From Streptomyces minutiscleroticus (GTDB lineage: Bacteria; Actinomycetota; Actinomycetes; Streptomycetales; Streptomycetaceae), in the NCBI RefSeq assembly GCF_014650875.1, contig NZ_BMVU01000010.1, positions 111,506-175,505 of the forward strand: a stretch of 64,000 bases of DNA. The letters run 5' to 3'. The notes beneath the pieces are model-generated. The model was not told where the DNA came from and made no database searches. It was given only the letters and a program-made list of their open reading frames with translations. Of the stretch, positions 23,865 to 33,123 are shown piece after piece. Numbering within the stretch: the stretch's first letter is position 1; each line of letters opens with the position of its first letter. The position numbers and the translations under genes are program-made.

Positions 23865-24693
23865 ACGTCTCCTCCACGGCGGCCGAGACGATCGTGGTGA
23901 CCGCCTTGAACGTGCGGATGCCTTCGTACATGGTCGGGCTCGTGTACGCCACCTTCCGCTCCGCGACGCGGTCCACACCCGGCACCACGGTGGCCGCCAT
24001 GGCCAGGTGCTCGGCGTCGAACTCCACCGCGACCGTGAACGGGCCGCCGCGCACCGGTGCGTGGCGCACCGCGAGCCGGGCGGCCTCCTTGGCGGCGGCC
24101 CGGATGTCGGCGGCGGTCCTGGCGGGCGTGCGGCACACGGCCGCGTACCGCGAGACGTGGTCCTTGACGGCGACCTTCAGCGCCTCGGGCGCGTAGCCGA
24201 GCGCGTCCTCGCAGGCGACGTCGTCGCCGGTGACGAGGACGACGGGCACGCCGTACTCGGCGACGACGTGCGCGTTGAGCAGGCCCTCGCTGGCCCGTAC
24301 GCCGTTCAGCCACACGCCGGTGATCTGGTTGGCGAGGTAGGTGTGGGCGAGGACGCCCTCCATGCCGGCGCCCGCGTGGTAGCCGACGAACGCGACGCCG
24401 TCGACGTCGCCGTGCTGCACGCCCTCGACCATGGACAGCGCCTTGTGCCGGCCGGTGAGCATCTGCGCCCGTTCGTCCAGCCGCTCCAGGAGCAGATTGC
24501 GCATGGTCCAGTGCGCCTCGTTGACGAGGACCTCGTCGGCGCCCCCCTCGAAGAAGCCGGTCACGGCGGCGTCGACGTCGGAGGTGAACATCGAGCGGCA
24601 CCGCTCCCACTGCGCGGTGCCCGGCAGCACGTCGGCGGGCCACGTCACGCCGGTGGCGCCCTCCATGTCGGCGCTGATGAGGATCTTTGCCAT
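23857..24693 (-). CDS. M55-family D-aminopeptidase (DppA-like)
   Basis: The 278-residue product begins KILISADMEGATGVTW, the M55 metal-binding start with Asp and Glu. It continues with LVNEAHWTMRNLL, FVGYHAGAGMEGVLAHT and ITGVWLNGVRASEGLLNAHV, and GDDVACEDALGYAP. DppA homologues are zinc D-aminopeptidases releasing D-Ala from D-peptides and form decamers. As first gene of the run with M20, S9 and S66 peptidases, it points to breakdown of D-amino-acid-containing, possibly cell-wall, peptides. The start has GGGGG and a TAGAAC hexamer upstream. Confidence 0.9.
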   Translation of the reverse strand: MAKILISADMEGATGVTWPADVLPGTAQWERCRSMFTSDVDAAVTGFFEGGADEVLVNEAHWTMRNLLLERLDERAQMLTGRHKALSMVEGVQHGDVDGVAFVGYHAGAGMEGVLAHTYLANQITGVWLNGVRASEGLLNAHVVAEYGVPVVLVTGDDVACEDALGYAPEALKVAVKDHVSRYAAVCRTPARTAADIRAAAKEAARLAVRHAPVRGGPFTVAVEFDAEHLAMAATVVPGVDRVAERKVAYTSPTMYEGIRTFKAVTTIVSAAVEETYG

Positions 24694-24883
24694 CCCCCAG
24701 TTCTACCGCAGACGCCCGGCCGCCCACAGGGCGGCGGAAGCACGGCCTCCCGCCTCCGGGACCCGGGCCACGGGCCCGCGCCTCCGGCCGCCCGCGCACC
24801 GGCCCCACCGGTCCCGCCGAGGGCTCGGCCCGGGCCGCGCACGGCAGCTCCCCCGTGTGCCACGGCTCGTACTGCGACCGCTG

Positions 24884-24958
24884 CCGTGTCGCCGCCCGCT
24901 CCTTTGACACCCCGGCGGCTCCGCCGGGGGCACCGGCTTCCGCGTGGCGGCGACACGG
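24884..24958. terminator. Nested hairpin after the minus-strand methyltransferase
   Basis: Outer 13-bp arms CCGTGTCGCCGCC (24884-24896) and complement (24946-24958) enclose an inner 9-bp hairpin CCCCGGCGG/CCGCCGGGG (24910-24929). It starts a few bases beyond the methyltransferase stop on the minus strand and isolates that gene from the peptidase operon. The rest of the 24694-24964 gap shows nothing else recognisable. Confidence 0.6.
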
Positions 24959-24964
24959 TGGCCC

Positions 24965-25690
24965 TCACGCGGGGCGGCCGGCGACCAGCCACTTCGAGGG
25001 CAGCTCGATGCGCGAGCGGTCCGCCGTGTGCTCCGTGGTGACCAGCGGCAGCCCGCCCGAGGCCAGGACGGTGAGCCCGGCGGCGCGCAGGTACTGCGGG
25101 ACCGCGTCGTCGGCGACCTCGGCGGGCGCGATGCCGTGCCGGAGGATCGGCGCCAGCTTGGCGGGCGGCCCGCCGTCGCCCCGCGCGAGGTTGAGCAGCA
25201 CCGGCCGCGCGGCCTCGGACAGTTCGAGCAGGAAGGCCCGGCCGCGCCCGCCCACCAGAACGGCCACGGTGTCGGCCACCGCCTGCCGGTCGTCTGGTTC
25301 GCACTGGTGCAGCACGCCGCGCATGTAGACGTTGGCGTCGCCCAGTTCGGCGTGGAGCGTCGCGGCCTCGTCCCCGTCCGCCGCGTCGAGCAGCCGGTAC
25401 GCCGCCCGGCCCGCCGGGTCCGCGCGGCGCGCGCGCTCGAGCGCGGCGGCCGACAGGTCGGCGCCGACGACCCGTGGGAAGCGGTCGGCGAGGCGGCGGG
25501 TCTGGGTGCCGTTGCCGCAGCCGAGGTCGACGAGCGGCAGTCCGGGCTCCGTCAGGTGCGGCTCGAAGAGGGCGAGGTGGGCACCGACGGCGAGGGCGGG
25601 TTCGGTGTCCCAGAAGACGGCGCCCTGCTCCTCGGGGGCCTCCCGCCAGAAGCCCTCCCACGCTTCCCTGTATCTGCTCGTCACGCTCAT
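24965..25690 (-). CDS. Class I SAM-dependent methyltransferase
   Basis: The 241-residue product has motif I LPLVDLGCGNGTQTRRLA (about 61-78). The acidic loop VVGADLSAAALERARR and RLLDAADGDEAA follow, then NVYMRGVLHQCEP in place of the usual motif IV. The N-terminal segment YREAWEGFWREAPEEQGAVFW is typical of an actinobacterial methyltransferase group of unknown substrate. ATG 25690 was chosen because the fold begins there, and the upstream in-frame region is repeat-rich DNA. No partner gene is adjacent. Confidence 0.82.
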   Translation of the reverse strand: MSVTSRYREAWEGFWREAPEEQGAVFWDTEPALAVGAHLALFEPHLTEPGLPLVDLGCGNGTQTRRLADRFPRVVGADLSAAALERARRADPAGRAAYRLLDAADGDEAATLHAELGDANVYMRGVLHQCEPDDRQAVADTVAVLVGGRGRAFLLELSEAARPVLLNLARGDGGPPAKLAPILRHGIAPAEVADDAVPQYLRAAGLTVLASGGLPLVTTEHTADRSRIELPSKWLVAGRPA

Positions 25691-25924
25691 GACCGGCTCC
25701 CCAGGACGCCACCGCCGCCCGCCGCGACCGGCGGGCGGTACCGCACGGGCAGTACGGTCTACCGCGCCCGGCACATGCCCACAAGGCATGCCGCGCGGAC
25801 CTTCACGACCCGTCGACACGCCCACACCGTCCGGCCTTCCCCGCGCGCCCCACCGCCCGGCCGCCGCCGTACGGGAAGCACCCCGTCCGGTGGCTGCGGG
25901 AAGGGACGGGCCCGCCTGACACCC

Positions 25925-26040
25925 CGCGCGGAGACCGGCCCGCCCGGCGCCTGCACACGGAAACCGGTCCGTCCCGCACCTGCACACAGAAACCGGTCCG
26001 CTCCGCACCTGCGCACGGAGACAGCCCGCTCCCGGCGCCC
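25925..26040. repeat. Degenerate 29-bp tandem repeat, four units
   Basis: Four head-to-tail 29-bp units start at 25925, 25954, 25983 and 26012. The middle two are nearly identical (core CACACGGAAACCGGTCCG), and the outer two are diverged. There are no spacers. The array lies between the stop of the phosphatase gene (26063) and the methyltransferase start (25690). The rest of this 372-nt gap shows no gene. Confidence 0.65.
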
Positions 26041-26062
26041 GTGCGCGGGGGCCGGACGCCGG

Positions 26063-28555
26063 CTACCGCACCCGCGACCGCGGCAGTGCCAGCTCGAACC
26101 GGACCGTCTTGCCCGCCCCGGTTCGGCTGGCACCCCACTCCCGCGCCAGCGCGCTGACGACTCTCAGCCCGCGCCCGTACTCGTCCTCGGGCCCGGCGCT
26201 GAGCAGGGTGGGCAGGGTGTGGTCGTCGTCGTCCACCTCGCACAGCAGGGTGTCGCCGCGCACCAGCCGCAGGTCGACCGGGCCGCGGGAGTGGCGCACG
26301 GCGTTGGCGACCAGCTCGTCCACCATCAGCACGGCGTGGTCGGCGAGGGAGTCCAGGCCCCACACGCGCAGCCGCTCGCGGACGGCGGCGCGGGCGCGGC
26401 CCGCCTCGGCCGGGTCGGGCGCGAACCGCCACCGGGCGACGTGGTCCGGTCCGATGCCGTTGAGCCGGGCCATCAGCAGCGCCACGTCGTCCTTGCGGCC
26501 GCCGCGCGTGTTCAGCGCGCGGATGATCGTGTCGCAGGCGTCGTCCATGGAGGCGGCCGGGTGGGCGGCGGACTCGCAGAGCGTGGCGAGCCCGACGCCG
26601 ATGTCCTCGCCGCGCACCTCGACCAGCCCGTCGGTGCACATCACCAGCCGGTCGCCGGCCGCCACCGGGACCCGTACGGACTCGAAGGGCACCCCGCCGA
26701 CGCCGATCGGCGCGCCCGTCGGCAGCTCCAGCAGGTCGCTGTGCCCGTCCCCGGCGCGCACCAGCACCGGCGGGATGTGGCCGGCGTTGGCGAGCTCCAC
26801 CTCCCCGGCGATCGGGTCGTAGACGGCGTACACGCAGGTCGCGAGGTAGTGCTCGCCGAGCCGCTGGGCGAGGTCGTCCAGGCTGCGCAGCAGCTGGGCC
26901 GGGGGCAGGTCCAGGGCCGCCATGGTCTGCACGGCGGTGCGCAGCTGCCCCATCATGGCCGCCGAGTTCAGGCCGTGGCCCATGACGTCGCCGACGACCA
27001 GCGCGGTGCGGGAGCCGGGCAGCTTCACCGAGTCGAACCAGTCGCCGCCGACCCTCCCGAGGAGCGTGCCCGGCAGATAGCGGGTGGCGATGTCGCACCC
27101 CGCCATGCGCGGCGCGATGTGCGGCAGCATGCTGTCCTGGAGGGTCTCGGCGACGCTCTCCTGGTACGTGTACATGCGCGCGTTGTCGAGCACGAGCCCG
27201 GCGCGGGCGGCCAGTTCGGCGCCGGTGACGCGGTCCATGTCGTTGAACTCGGGCCGCTCGCGGTGGCGCAGCAGGATCATGAAGCCCAGCACCACGTTGC
27301 GCGCCTTGAGCGGCACGACCAGCATCGAGCGGCCGGTGATCAGCGGCCGGATGTCCCGCTTCTCGAACTGCGAGGCGATCGCGTTGCCCATCTCCTCGCT
27401 GATGCGGGGCACCAGCACCGGCTCGCCGCTGGTCATGCACTGGAAGAACGGCGTGTGCGCGGGGAAGGGCATCGACTCGCCGACCGGCACGACGTCGTCC
27501 CAGCGGCCCGGCTCGTCGGTGTGCTCCACGGCCACCCGGTGCCACAGCGTGGTCTCGTCGGGCACGCCCTCGGGGAAGCCCTCGCCCGCGACGACCTGCT
27601 CGCGCAGATAGGTGCCGGCCACGTCCGTGAAGCGCGGCACGACGGCCCGGCTGACCTCTTGAATCGTCGCGGACAGGTCGAGCGAGGAGCCGATGCGCCC
27701 GCTGACCTCGTTGAGGAACTCCAGGCGCTCGCGGACCGCGGCGTACTCCAGGTCCTCCCCCTCGCCCCCGCCCGCGGCGTCCGAGGGGAGGGGGCGGCCC
27801 GCGGCCGCGGCCTCCTCGGCCCGCCTCCGGCGCGCGGCGCGCCCGGCCCGCCGCGGCACGCCCCAGTCGGGGGTGACGGGCACCCGGTGGTTCCGGCTGA
27901 ACTCCAGGACCGGGTAGCCGAGTTCGAGGACCTGGGAGACGATGCGGGCGCTCTCGCCGACGCTCATGCTGGGCAGGATCTCGGGCAGCCGCCGGGCGAG
28001 CTCCTCGGCGCCGGGGAAGTCGGTGTGCAGGGCGAAGGCGGGCACGATGTGGCCGGCGTGCTCCTCGTCCGGGGCGCGCAGCGCGTCGGCGTCGGCGGCC
28101 AGCACCAGCAGCCGCTCGGACCCGGGGCCCACCAGCGGGTAGGCCCACCACAGCACGTCGGCGCGGTCCCGGTCCGGCACGGTGAGCCGGGCGCGGCCCG
28201 CCGCCGGGTAGGACAGCCGCCCGTCCAGGGAGGTCTCCAGGCCGGGGCCGAGCCCGTCGTAGGCGGTGTACTCCCCGGCGGGCGCGGGCTCGTCGTCCTC
28301 GGGCAGGGCGCCGGAGACGGGCAGCAGGTCGCCGGCCGCGCGGCCCACCGCCTCCTCCTTCGCGACGCCGAACAGCCGCCGGGCGCCCCTGCTCCAGTGC
28401 GAGACGAGACCGTCGCGGTCGACCACCACGACGGCGAGCGGGATGCGCCCGGCCGCGGCGGCGCCGTCGTCCGGGCGGCCTGTCGCGCCGGTCTCGGTGC
28501 CACGGTCCATGGGCCAGGCCCTCTCTGCACGGCTCCGCACGATCTGTACCGCCAT
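26063..28555 (-). CDS. PAS-GAF-SpoIIE phosphatase with C-terminal RsbW-like kinase domain
   Basis: The 830-residue regulator has a PAS fold (IPLAVVVVDRDGLVSHWSRG, about 38-57) and a GAF domain (about 285-460, LDLSATIQEVSRAVVPRFTD to VLDNARMYTYQES). A SpoIIE/RsbU-type PP2C phosphatase follows (about 465-690, with LGRVGGDWFDSV, ALVVGDVMGHGLNSAA, ANAGHIPPVLVR, MCTDGLVEVRG), then a HATPase_c domain (about 705-825, MVDELVANAVRHS, GRGLRVVSALAREWGA). Streptomyces have dozens of such proteins controlling anti-sigma/anti-anti-sigma switches through serine dephosphorylation and phosphorylation. Both activities in one chain suggest self-contained control of an STAS protein encoded elsewhere. ATG 28510 is an alternative start. 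Confidence 0.88.
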   Translation of the reverse strand: MAVQIVRSRAERAWPMDRGTETGATGRPDDGAAAAGRIPLAVVVVDRDGLVSHWSRGARRLFGVAKEEAVGRAAGDLLPVSGALPEDDEPAPAGEYTAYDGLGPGLETSLDGRLSYPAAGRARLTVPDRDRADVLWWAYPLVGPGSERLLVLAADADALRAPDEEHAGHIVPAFALHTDFPGAEELARRLPEILPSMSVGESARIVSQVLELGYPVLEFSRNHRVPVTPDWGVPRRAGRAARRRRAEEAAAAGRPLPSDAAGGGEGEDLEYAAVRERLEFLNEVSGRIGSSLDLSATIQEVSRAVVPRFTDVAGTYLREQVVAGEGFPEGVPDETTLWHRVAVEHTDEPGRWDDVVPVGESMPFPAHTPFFQCMTSGEPVLVPRISEEMGNAIASQFEKRDIRPLITGRSMLVVPLKARNVVLGFMILLRHRERPEFNDMDRVTGAELAARAGLVLDNARMYTYQESVAETLQDSMLPHIAPRMAGCDIATRYLPGTLLGRVGGDWFDSVKLPGSRTALVVGDVMGHGLNSAAMMGQLRTAVQTMAALDLPPAQLLRSLDDLAQRLGEHYLATCVYAVYDPIAGEVELANAGHIPPVLVRAGDGHSDLLELPTGAPIGVGGVPFESVRVPVAAGDRLVMCTDGLVEVRGEDIGVGLATLCESAAHPAASMDDACDTIIRALNTRGGRKDDVALLMARLNGIGPDHVARWRFAPDPAEAGRARAAVRERLRVWGLDSLADHAVLMVDELVANAVRHSRGPVDLRLVRGDTLLCEVDDDDHTLPTLLSAGPEDEYGRGLRVVSALAREWGASRTGAGKTVRFELALPRSRVR

Positions 28556-28668
28556 CCCTCACGGTACGACCGGGTAGCGTCGCCATGTGCGTCAACCCGG
28601 GAATTGGCCCCCGGGGCGGCTCCGGCGCGCCCAGGGGGCTCGAGGCCCCCTTCGGACCCGCTGCTCCC

Positions 28669-31129
28669 TCAGCCCTCCGCCTCCTCCCGCCGGTCCTCGT
28701 GCCCGAGCTGGAGGTCGCGCTCCGTGCGGCCGCCGCCCGCCATCCGCAGCACGGTCGCCACGGGCGGATAGCCGGAGGCGATCACGGTGTACTCGCCGGA
28801 GGACAGGTCGACGAAGCGGAAGGTCCCGTCGGCGCCGGTGGTGTGCGAGCCGACGACGTTGCCCGCCGCGTCCAGCAGGGTCACCCGCGCGTCCTCGACC
28901 GGGCGGCCGCCGCCGCGCACGGTGCCGCGCAGCACGGCGCCGCCGGCCAGCTCGACGTCCTGCCGGGTCTCGCGGGCGGCCTGCACGGTGACGGGCAGCG
29001 CGGCCGGACGGAAGGCGGGCGCGCCGGCCGCGAGGGTGTACTCGCCGGCCACCAGCCCGGTGATCGTGTACCCGCCCCCGTGGCCGCTGCGGGTGGTGGC
29101 GACGACCTCGCCGTGCACGTCGGTGAGGGTGACGACGGCGTCGCGCACGGGGCTGCCGTCGGCGGCCAGGACGCTGCCGGCCAGGCGCCCGGCGCCGCCG
29201 AGCACCACGTCCAGCTCCACCGGCCGGTCGCCGACGGTGACGCCGACGGCCTGCGGCTGGTGGCCGCCGGCCGCAGCGATCAGGACGTACGCGCCGGGTC
29301 CCGGCGCCGCCAGCGCGTACCGCCCGTCCTCGCCGCCGGCGCCCCGTCCGGTCTGCCGTCCGGCGCCGTCGACGAGGGTGAGGGCGGCGCCGGGCACGGC
29401 GGTGCCGTCGGAGTGCCGCACCGTGCCGCGGACGGGCACGCCCCCGGTGTGCGCCGCGCGGGCCTGCGGGACCGGGGACTCGGCGGACTCGGCGGGCTCG
29501 GCACCGGTGGTGGGGGCGGAGTGGGACACCGGGGGTTTCTCCTTGAGGAAGCAGGCGATGAGCAGGCCGAGGGCGAGCACCGGCACGAGGTAGAGGAAGA
29601 TGCGCGGCATGGCCTCGGCGTACGCGCGGCGGCATGGCCTCGGCGTACGCGCGGACGTAGCCGTCGCGCACGGCGGCGGGCAGGGCGTGGACGAGCTGCG
29701 GTGTGACGGACTCCGGGTCGGGCAGTCCGCTCGCGGCGGGCAGGTTCCGGGCGAGGGCGTCGGCGAGCCGGTCGGCGAGCAGCGTGCCGAAGACGGCGGC
29801 GCCGACGCTGCCGCCGATCTGCCGGAAGTAGGTGTTTGCGCTGGTGGCGGTGCCGAGGTCGGCGGGGCGCACGGAGTTCTGCACGGCGAGCACGAGGACC
29901 GGCATCACCATGCCGACGCCGGCGCCGAGCACGGCCGTCCAGACGCTGTAGTGCAGCCGGGGCGTGTCGGCGTCCAGGCGGGACAGCAGCCACATGCCGA
30001 GGGTGGCCAGGGCGCCGCCGAGGACCGGGGGGAGGCGGTGGCGGCCGGTGCGGCTGACGAACTGCCCGGAGACGATCGAGGCGAGGACGACGCCGCCCGT
30101 CATGGGCAGCATGAGCAGGCCGGACTCGGTGGCCGTGGCGCCGTCGACCATCTGCAGGAAGCTCGGCAGGTAGCCGGCCGCGCCGAACAGGGCGACGCCG
30201 ACGACCAGGCCCACCAGCGCGGTGACGTTGAAGACGGAGTCGCGGAACAGCCGCAGGGGGACGACGGGTTCGGCCGCGAAGCGCTCGGCGAGCACGAAGA
30301 GCAGCGCGCAGACGACGGCGCCGGCGGCCAGGCCGAGGATCGTGCGGGAGCCCCAGGCGTACTCGGTGCCGCCCCAGCTGGTCAGCAGCACCAGGCAGGT
30401 GGAGGTGGCGGTCAGCAGCAGGGTGCCGGGCACGTCGAGGCGGGGCCGGGCGGCGGGCCGGGGGAGCTTGAGGACGACGGTGACGACGGCCAGGGTGAGC
30501 AGGCCGAAGGGCACGTTGACGTAGAAGCACCAGCGCCAGGAGAGGTGGTCGGTGAAGTAGCCGCCGAGCAGCGGTCCGGCGACCGAGGCGAGGCCGAACG
30601 CGGCGCCGACGAGGCCCATGTAGCGGCCGCGCTCCCGGGGCGGCACGATGTCCGCGATGATCGCCTGTACGCCGATCATGAGTCCGCCCGCGCCGACGCC
30701 CTGCAGGGCGCGCCAGGCGATGAGCTGGTCCATCGTGGACGCCCGGCCGGCCAGCGCGGAGCCGGCGACGAAGACGACGATGGCGAACTGGAAGACGCCC
30801 TTGCGGCCGTAGAGGTCGCCGAGCTTGCCGTAGACGGGCAGGCCGACCGTCGAGGTGAGCAGGTAGGCGGTGATCGCCCAGGACATCCTGTCCAGGCCGT
30901 GCAGCTCGCCGACGATCCGCGGCAGCGCGGTGGCGACGATCATCTGCTCCAGGGCGGCGAGCAGCAGCGCGAGCATGAGCCCGCAGAAGACCAGGCGCAC
31001 CCGGCGGGGCCCGAGTCCGGGGACCGGTGCGGCGGCCGGGTCCGCCGGCGCGGCGGGAGGCGCGGCGCCGGCTCCGTCCTCGGGGGGCGCGGCGGTCCGC
31101 TCGTCCCGCACCTCGGTGATCCCGCCCAC
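28669..31129 (-). pseudogene. MFS (EmrB/QacA-type) exporter with carboxypeptidase-regulatory-like repeats, frameshifted
   Basis: Reading from GTG 31129, the first frame encodes a DHA2-type 14-helix exporter: [20 protein letters not shown], then [37 protein letters not shown] and [14 protein letters not shown]. It stays intact to VRAYAEAMP. An exact 25-bp tandem duplication at 29605-29654 then shifts the frame. Removing one copy would give [20 protein letters not shown], restoring the last transmembrane helix. The second frame (28669-29610, could start at ATG 29610, 313 residues) carries that helix, a linker and three carboxypeptidase-regulatory-like beta-sandwich repeats ([60 protein letters not shown]). 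The frameshift likely inactivates export unless slippage or reversion restores it. An assembly error is also possible. Confidence 0.85.
29605..29654. repeat. Exact 25-bp tandem duplication causing a frameshift
   Basis: Copies 29605-29629 and 29630-29654 are identical; each starts CGGCATGGCCTCGG and ends GTACGCGCGG. Because 25 is not a multiple of three, the insertion moves the MFS reading frame by one base. Deletion of either copy by slippage would restore it precisely. Confidence 0.92.
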
Positions 31130-31316
31130 GTCCCGCTCCCCTCGTCGCGCCTGCCGCACCGTTCCCGCGTTGTGCGACAACGGGCGGCGGGCGCGAGGGG
31201 TTACGGCGGTCCGCCTCCGCTCCGAGTGATCCACTCGAATCGGTGAGAGGGGCAACGATCCCTGGGGACCCGGCTCCAACGTCCTCCGGGGGCCCGGCCC
31301 TTGAAAGCCCTGCGGG

Positions 31317-31760
31317 CTACTTCTCCACCTCGGTGGCGAGGCGGGCGAGCACCGCGTCGTAGATGCGGGCGAGGCCCTTGGGCGCGAAGGTCTTCTCGAA
31401 GAAGCCGCCGATGCCGCCGGCGCCGTTCCACACGGTGGTGACGGCGACCCTGGACCTCCCCTCGCCGGCCGGGGTGACCCGCCAGGTGGTGACCATGGAG
31501 GAGTTGCGGTCCTTCTCGACGAGTTCGCCGTCGGTGGGCTCGGACACCTCCAGCAGGCAGTCGCGCACGCGCTTGCTGGTGGCCTGCAGCTTCCAGTGGA
31601 CGAGCGTGCCCTCGCCGTCGCCGCCCTCGCGCACCTCGTACTCGCTGAACTGCTCCGGCAGGAGCCTCGCGCGGGTGCCGCTGTAGTCGGCCAGGGCGTC
31701 GAACACGTCGTCCGGCGGCGCCGCGACGATCCGCTCCGTGGTGGCCTCGACCTGCGCCAT
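31317..31760 (-). CDS. SRPBCC-family (polyketide cyclase/START-like) protein
   Basis: The 147-residue single-domain protein starts [20 protein letters not shown], the classic first strand and helix of the SRPBCC fold. It continues with [19 protein letters not shown] and [19 protein letters not shown], and ends with the long C-terminal helix [20 protein letters not shown]. The fold has a hydrophobic cavity. Members act as ligand binders, cyclases or Aha1-like proteins, and the role is unassigned here. ATG 31760 has AGGAGGAACG upstream. It lies upstream of the MFS gene on the same strand with a ~190-nt gap. Confidence 0.85.
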   Translation of the reverse strand: MAQVEATTERIVAAPPDDVFDALADYSGTRARLLPEQFSEYEVREGGDGEGTLVHWKLQATSKRVRDCLLEVSEPTDGELVEKDRNSSMVTTWRVTPAGEGRSRVAVTTVWNGAGGIGGFFEKTFAPKGLARIYDAVLARLATEVEK

Positions 31761-31864
31761 TCGTTCCTCCTGCACGTGGGTTGCCGCTGGTTCACGGCCA
31801 GCCAACCACCCGGCGGGCCGGGCGCCCAAATCGGGGGGCGCGCGGTGGGGTCGCACGATCAAGG

Positions 31865-31876
31865 GAACATGTGTTC
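31865..31876 (+). promoter_or_regulatory. LexA/SOS-box-like operator upstream of the radical SAM gene
   Basis: The 12-mer GAACATGTGTTC fits the Gram-positive SOS box GAAC-N4-GTTC, with both arms perfect. It lies 32 nt before the ATG of the radical SAM gene, overlapping the probable promoter (TCTATT adjoining it). It also lies 104 nt from the divergent SRPBCC start. Confidence 0.65.
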
Positions 31877-31908
31877 TATTGTGTGGCCAGTGCTAGCGAG
31901 GAGGCGTC

Positions 31909-32946
31909 ATGCGCTGGGAGAACCTCACGGCGGAGTCCGGCCGCGGCCGGGCCGCGGACACCGCGCTCTTCGGCGCGGACGCGGTCACGACCCGCACGTT
32001 CGACACCCCGGAGTTCCGCGGGATCACCTTCCACGAGGTGCGCGCCCGCTCGGTCGTGAACCGGGTGCCGGGCGCCTCGCGCATGCCCTTCGAGTGGACC
32101 GTGAACCCCTACCGCGGCTGCTCCCACGCCTGCGTCTACTGCTTCGCCCGCAAGTCCCACAGCTATCTGGACCTGGACACCGGCCTCGGCTTCGACAGCC
32201 AGATCGTGGTCAAGGTCAACGCGCCCGAGCTGCTGCGCCGCCAGCTGGCCTCGCCGCGCTGGCAGGGCGAGCACATAGCCATGGGCACCAACGTGGACTG
32301 CTACCAGCGGGCCGAGGGGCGCTACCGCCTGATGCCCGGCATCATCGCGGCGCTGCGCGACCACGCCAACCCCTTCTCCCTGCTCACCAAGGGCACCCTG
32401 GTCCTGCGCGACCTCGACCTGCTGAAACAGGCCGCCTCCGTCACCGAGGTCGGCGTCTCCGTCTCCGTCGGCTTCACCGACCCCGCCCTGTGGCGCACCG
32501 TCGAGCCGGGCACGCCCGCCCCGGAGCGGCGCCTCGACGTCGTCCGCACGCTCGCCGGGCACGGCATCGGCTGCGGGGTGCTGATGGCCCCGGTGATCCC
32601 GTTCCTCAGCGACGGCCCGGAGCAGCTGCGCGCCACCGTGCGGGCGATCGCGTCCGCGGGCGCCACCTCCGTGACACCGCTGGCGCTGCACCTGCGGCCC
32701 GGCGCCCGCGAGTGGTTCATGAGCTGGCTGGGGCGGCACCACCCGCACCTGGTGCACCGCTACGAGCGCCTGTACGCGGGCGGCGCGTACGCCCCGAAGT
32801 GGTACCAGCGCCGGATCACCCGTCAGGTGCACGAGCTGGCCCAGGAGTACGGGATGGGGCCCGCGCGCCCGGGAGCGGCGCGCCGCCTGCCCGAGCCGGA
32901 GCCGGAGCACACCACGCCGGAGCGGACGCAGCTCACGCTGCTCTGA
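31909..32946 (+). CDS. Rv2578c-family radical SAM protein
   Basis: The 345-residue protein has the radical SAM cysteine motif CSHACVYC (Cys71, Cys75, Cys78) in the context NPYRGCSHACVYCFARKSH, typical of the spore photoproduct lyase-like SplB group. It further shows YHIAMGTNVDCYQ-type segment AMGTNVDCYQRAEGRYRLM, FSLLTKGTLVLRDLDLL and GCGVLMAPVIPFLSD. The family is widespread in actinobacteria under the name Rv2578c, and its reaction is not established. A GAGGAGG ribosome-binding site precedes ATG. The SOS-box-like element upstream suggests induction by DNA damage, consistent with kinship to a DNA-lesion-reversing enzyme. Confidence 0.9.
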   Translation: MRWENLTAESGRGRAADTALFGADAVTTRTFDTPEFRGITFHEVRARSVVNRVPGASRMPFEWTVNPYRGCSHACVYCFARKSHSYLDLDTGLGFDSQIVVKVNAPELLRRQLASPRWQGEHIAMGTNVDCYQRAEGRYRLMPGIIAALRDHANPFSLLTKGTLVLRDLDLLKQAASVTEVGVSVSVGFTDPALWRTVEPGTPAPERRLDVVRTLAGHGIGCGVLMAPVIPFLSDGPEQLRATVRAIASAGATSVTPLALHLRPGAREWFMSWLGRHHPHLVHRYERLYAGGAYAPKWYQRRITRQVHELAQEYGMGPARPGAARRLPEPEPEHTTPERTQLTLL

Positions 32947-33123
32947 GGGGCCGTCCGCGGGAGCCCTTCCGGCGGGATGCGGGCGCTGCTACCGGCGGGA
33001 CGCGGGCGCCACTGACCCATTCAGGTCGACACTGCGCGGAAACACCCCTTCCGGCCGCCCTTTCGGGAACGATTCGGCTAAGGCCGTGGCAGGCACGGCC
33101 CACCCCCGTCCCTGAGAGGCGAC

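Noticed and set aside
25925..26040. Possible CRISPR array (29-bp repeats)
   Set aside because: Units are head-to-tail without spacers and there are no cas genes in the window.
28592..31795. A single 1067-codon frame through the MFS region
   Set aside because: After the 25-bp duplication the frame becomes Arg-rich nonsense, whereas the alternative frame contains clear beta-sandwich repeats; the frameshift interpretation explains both.
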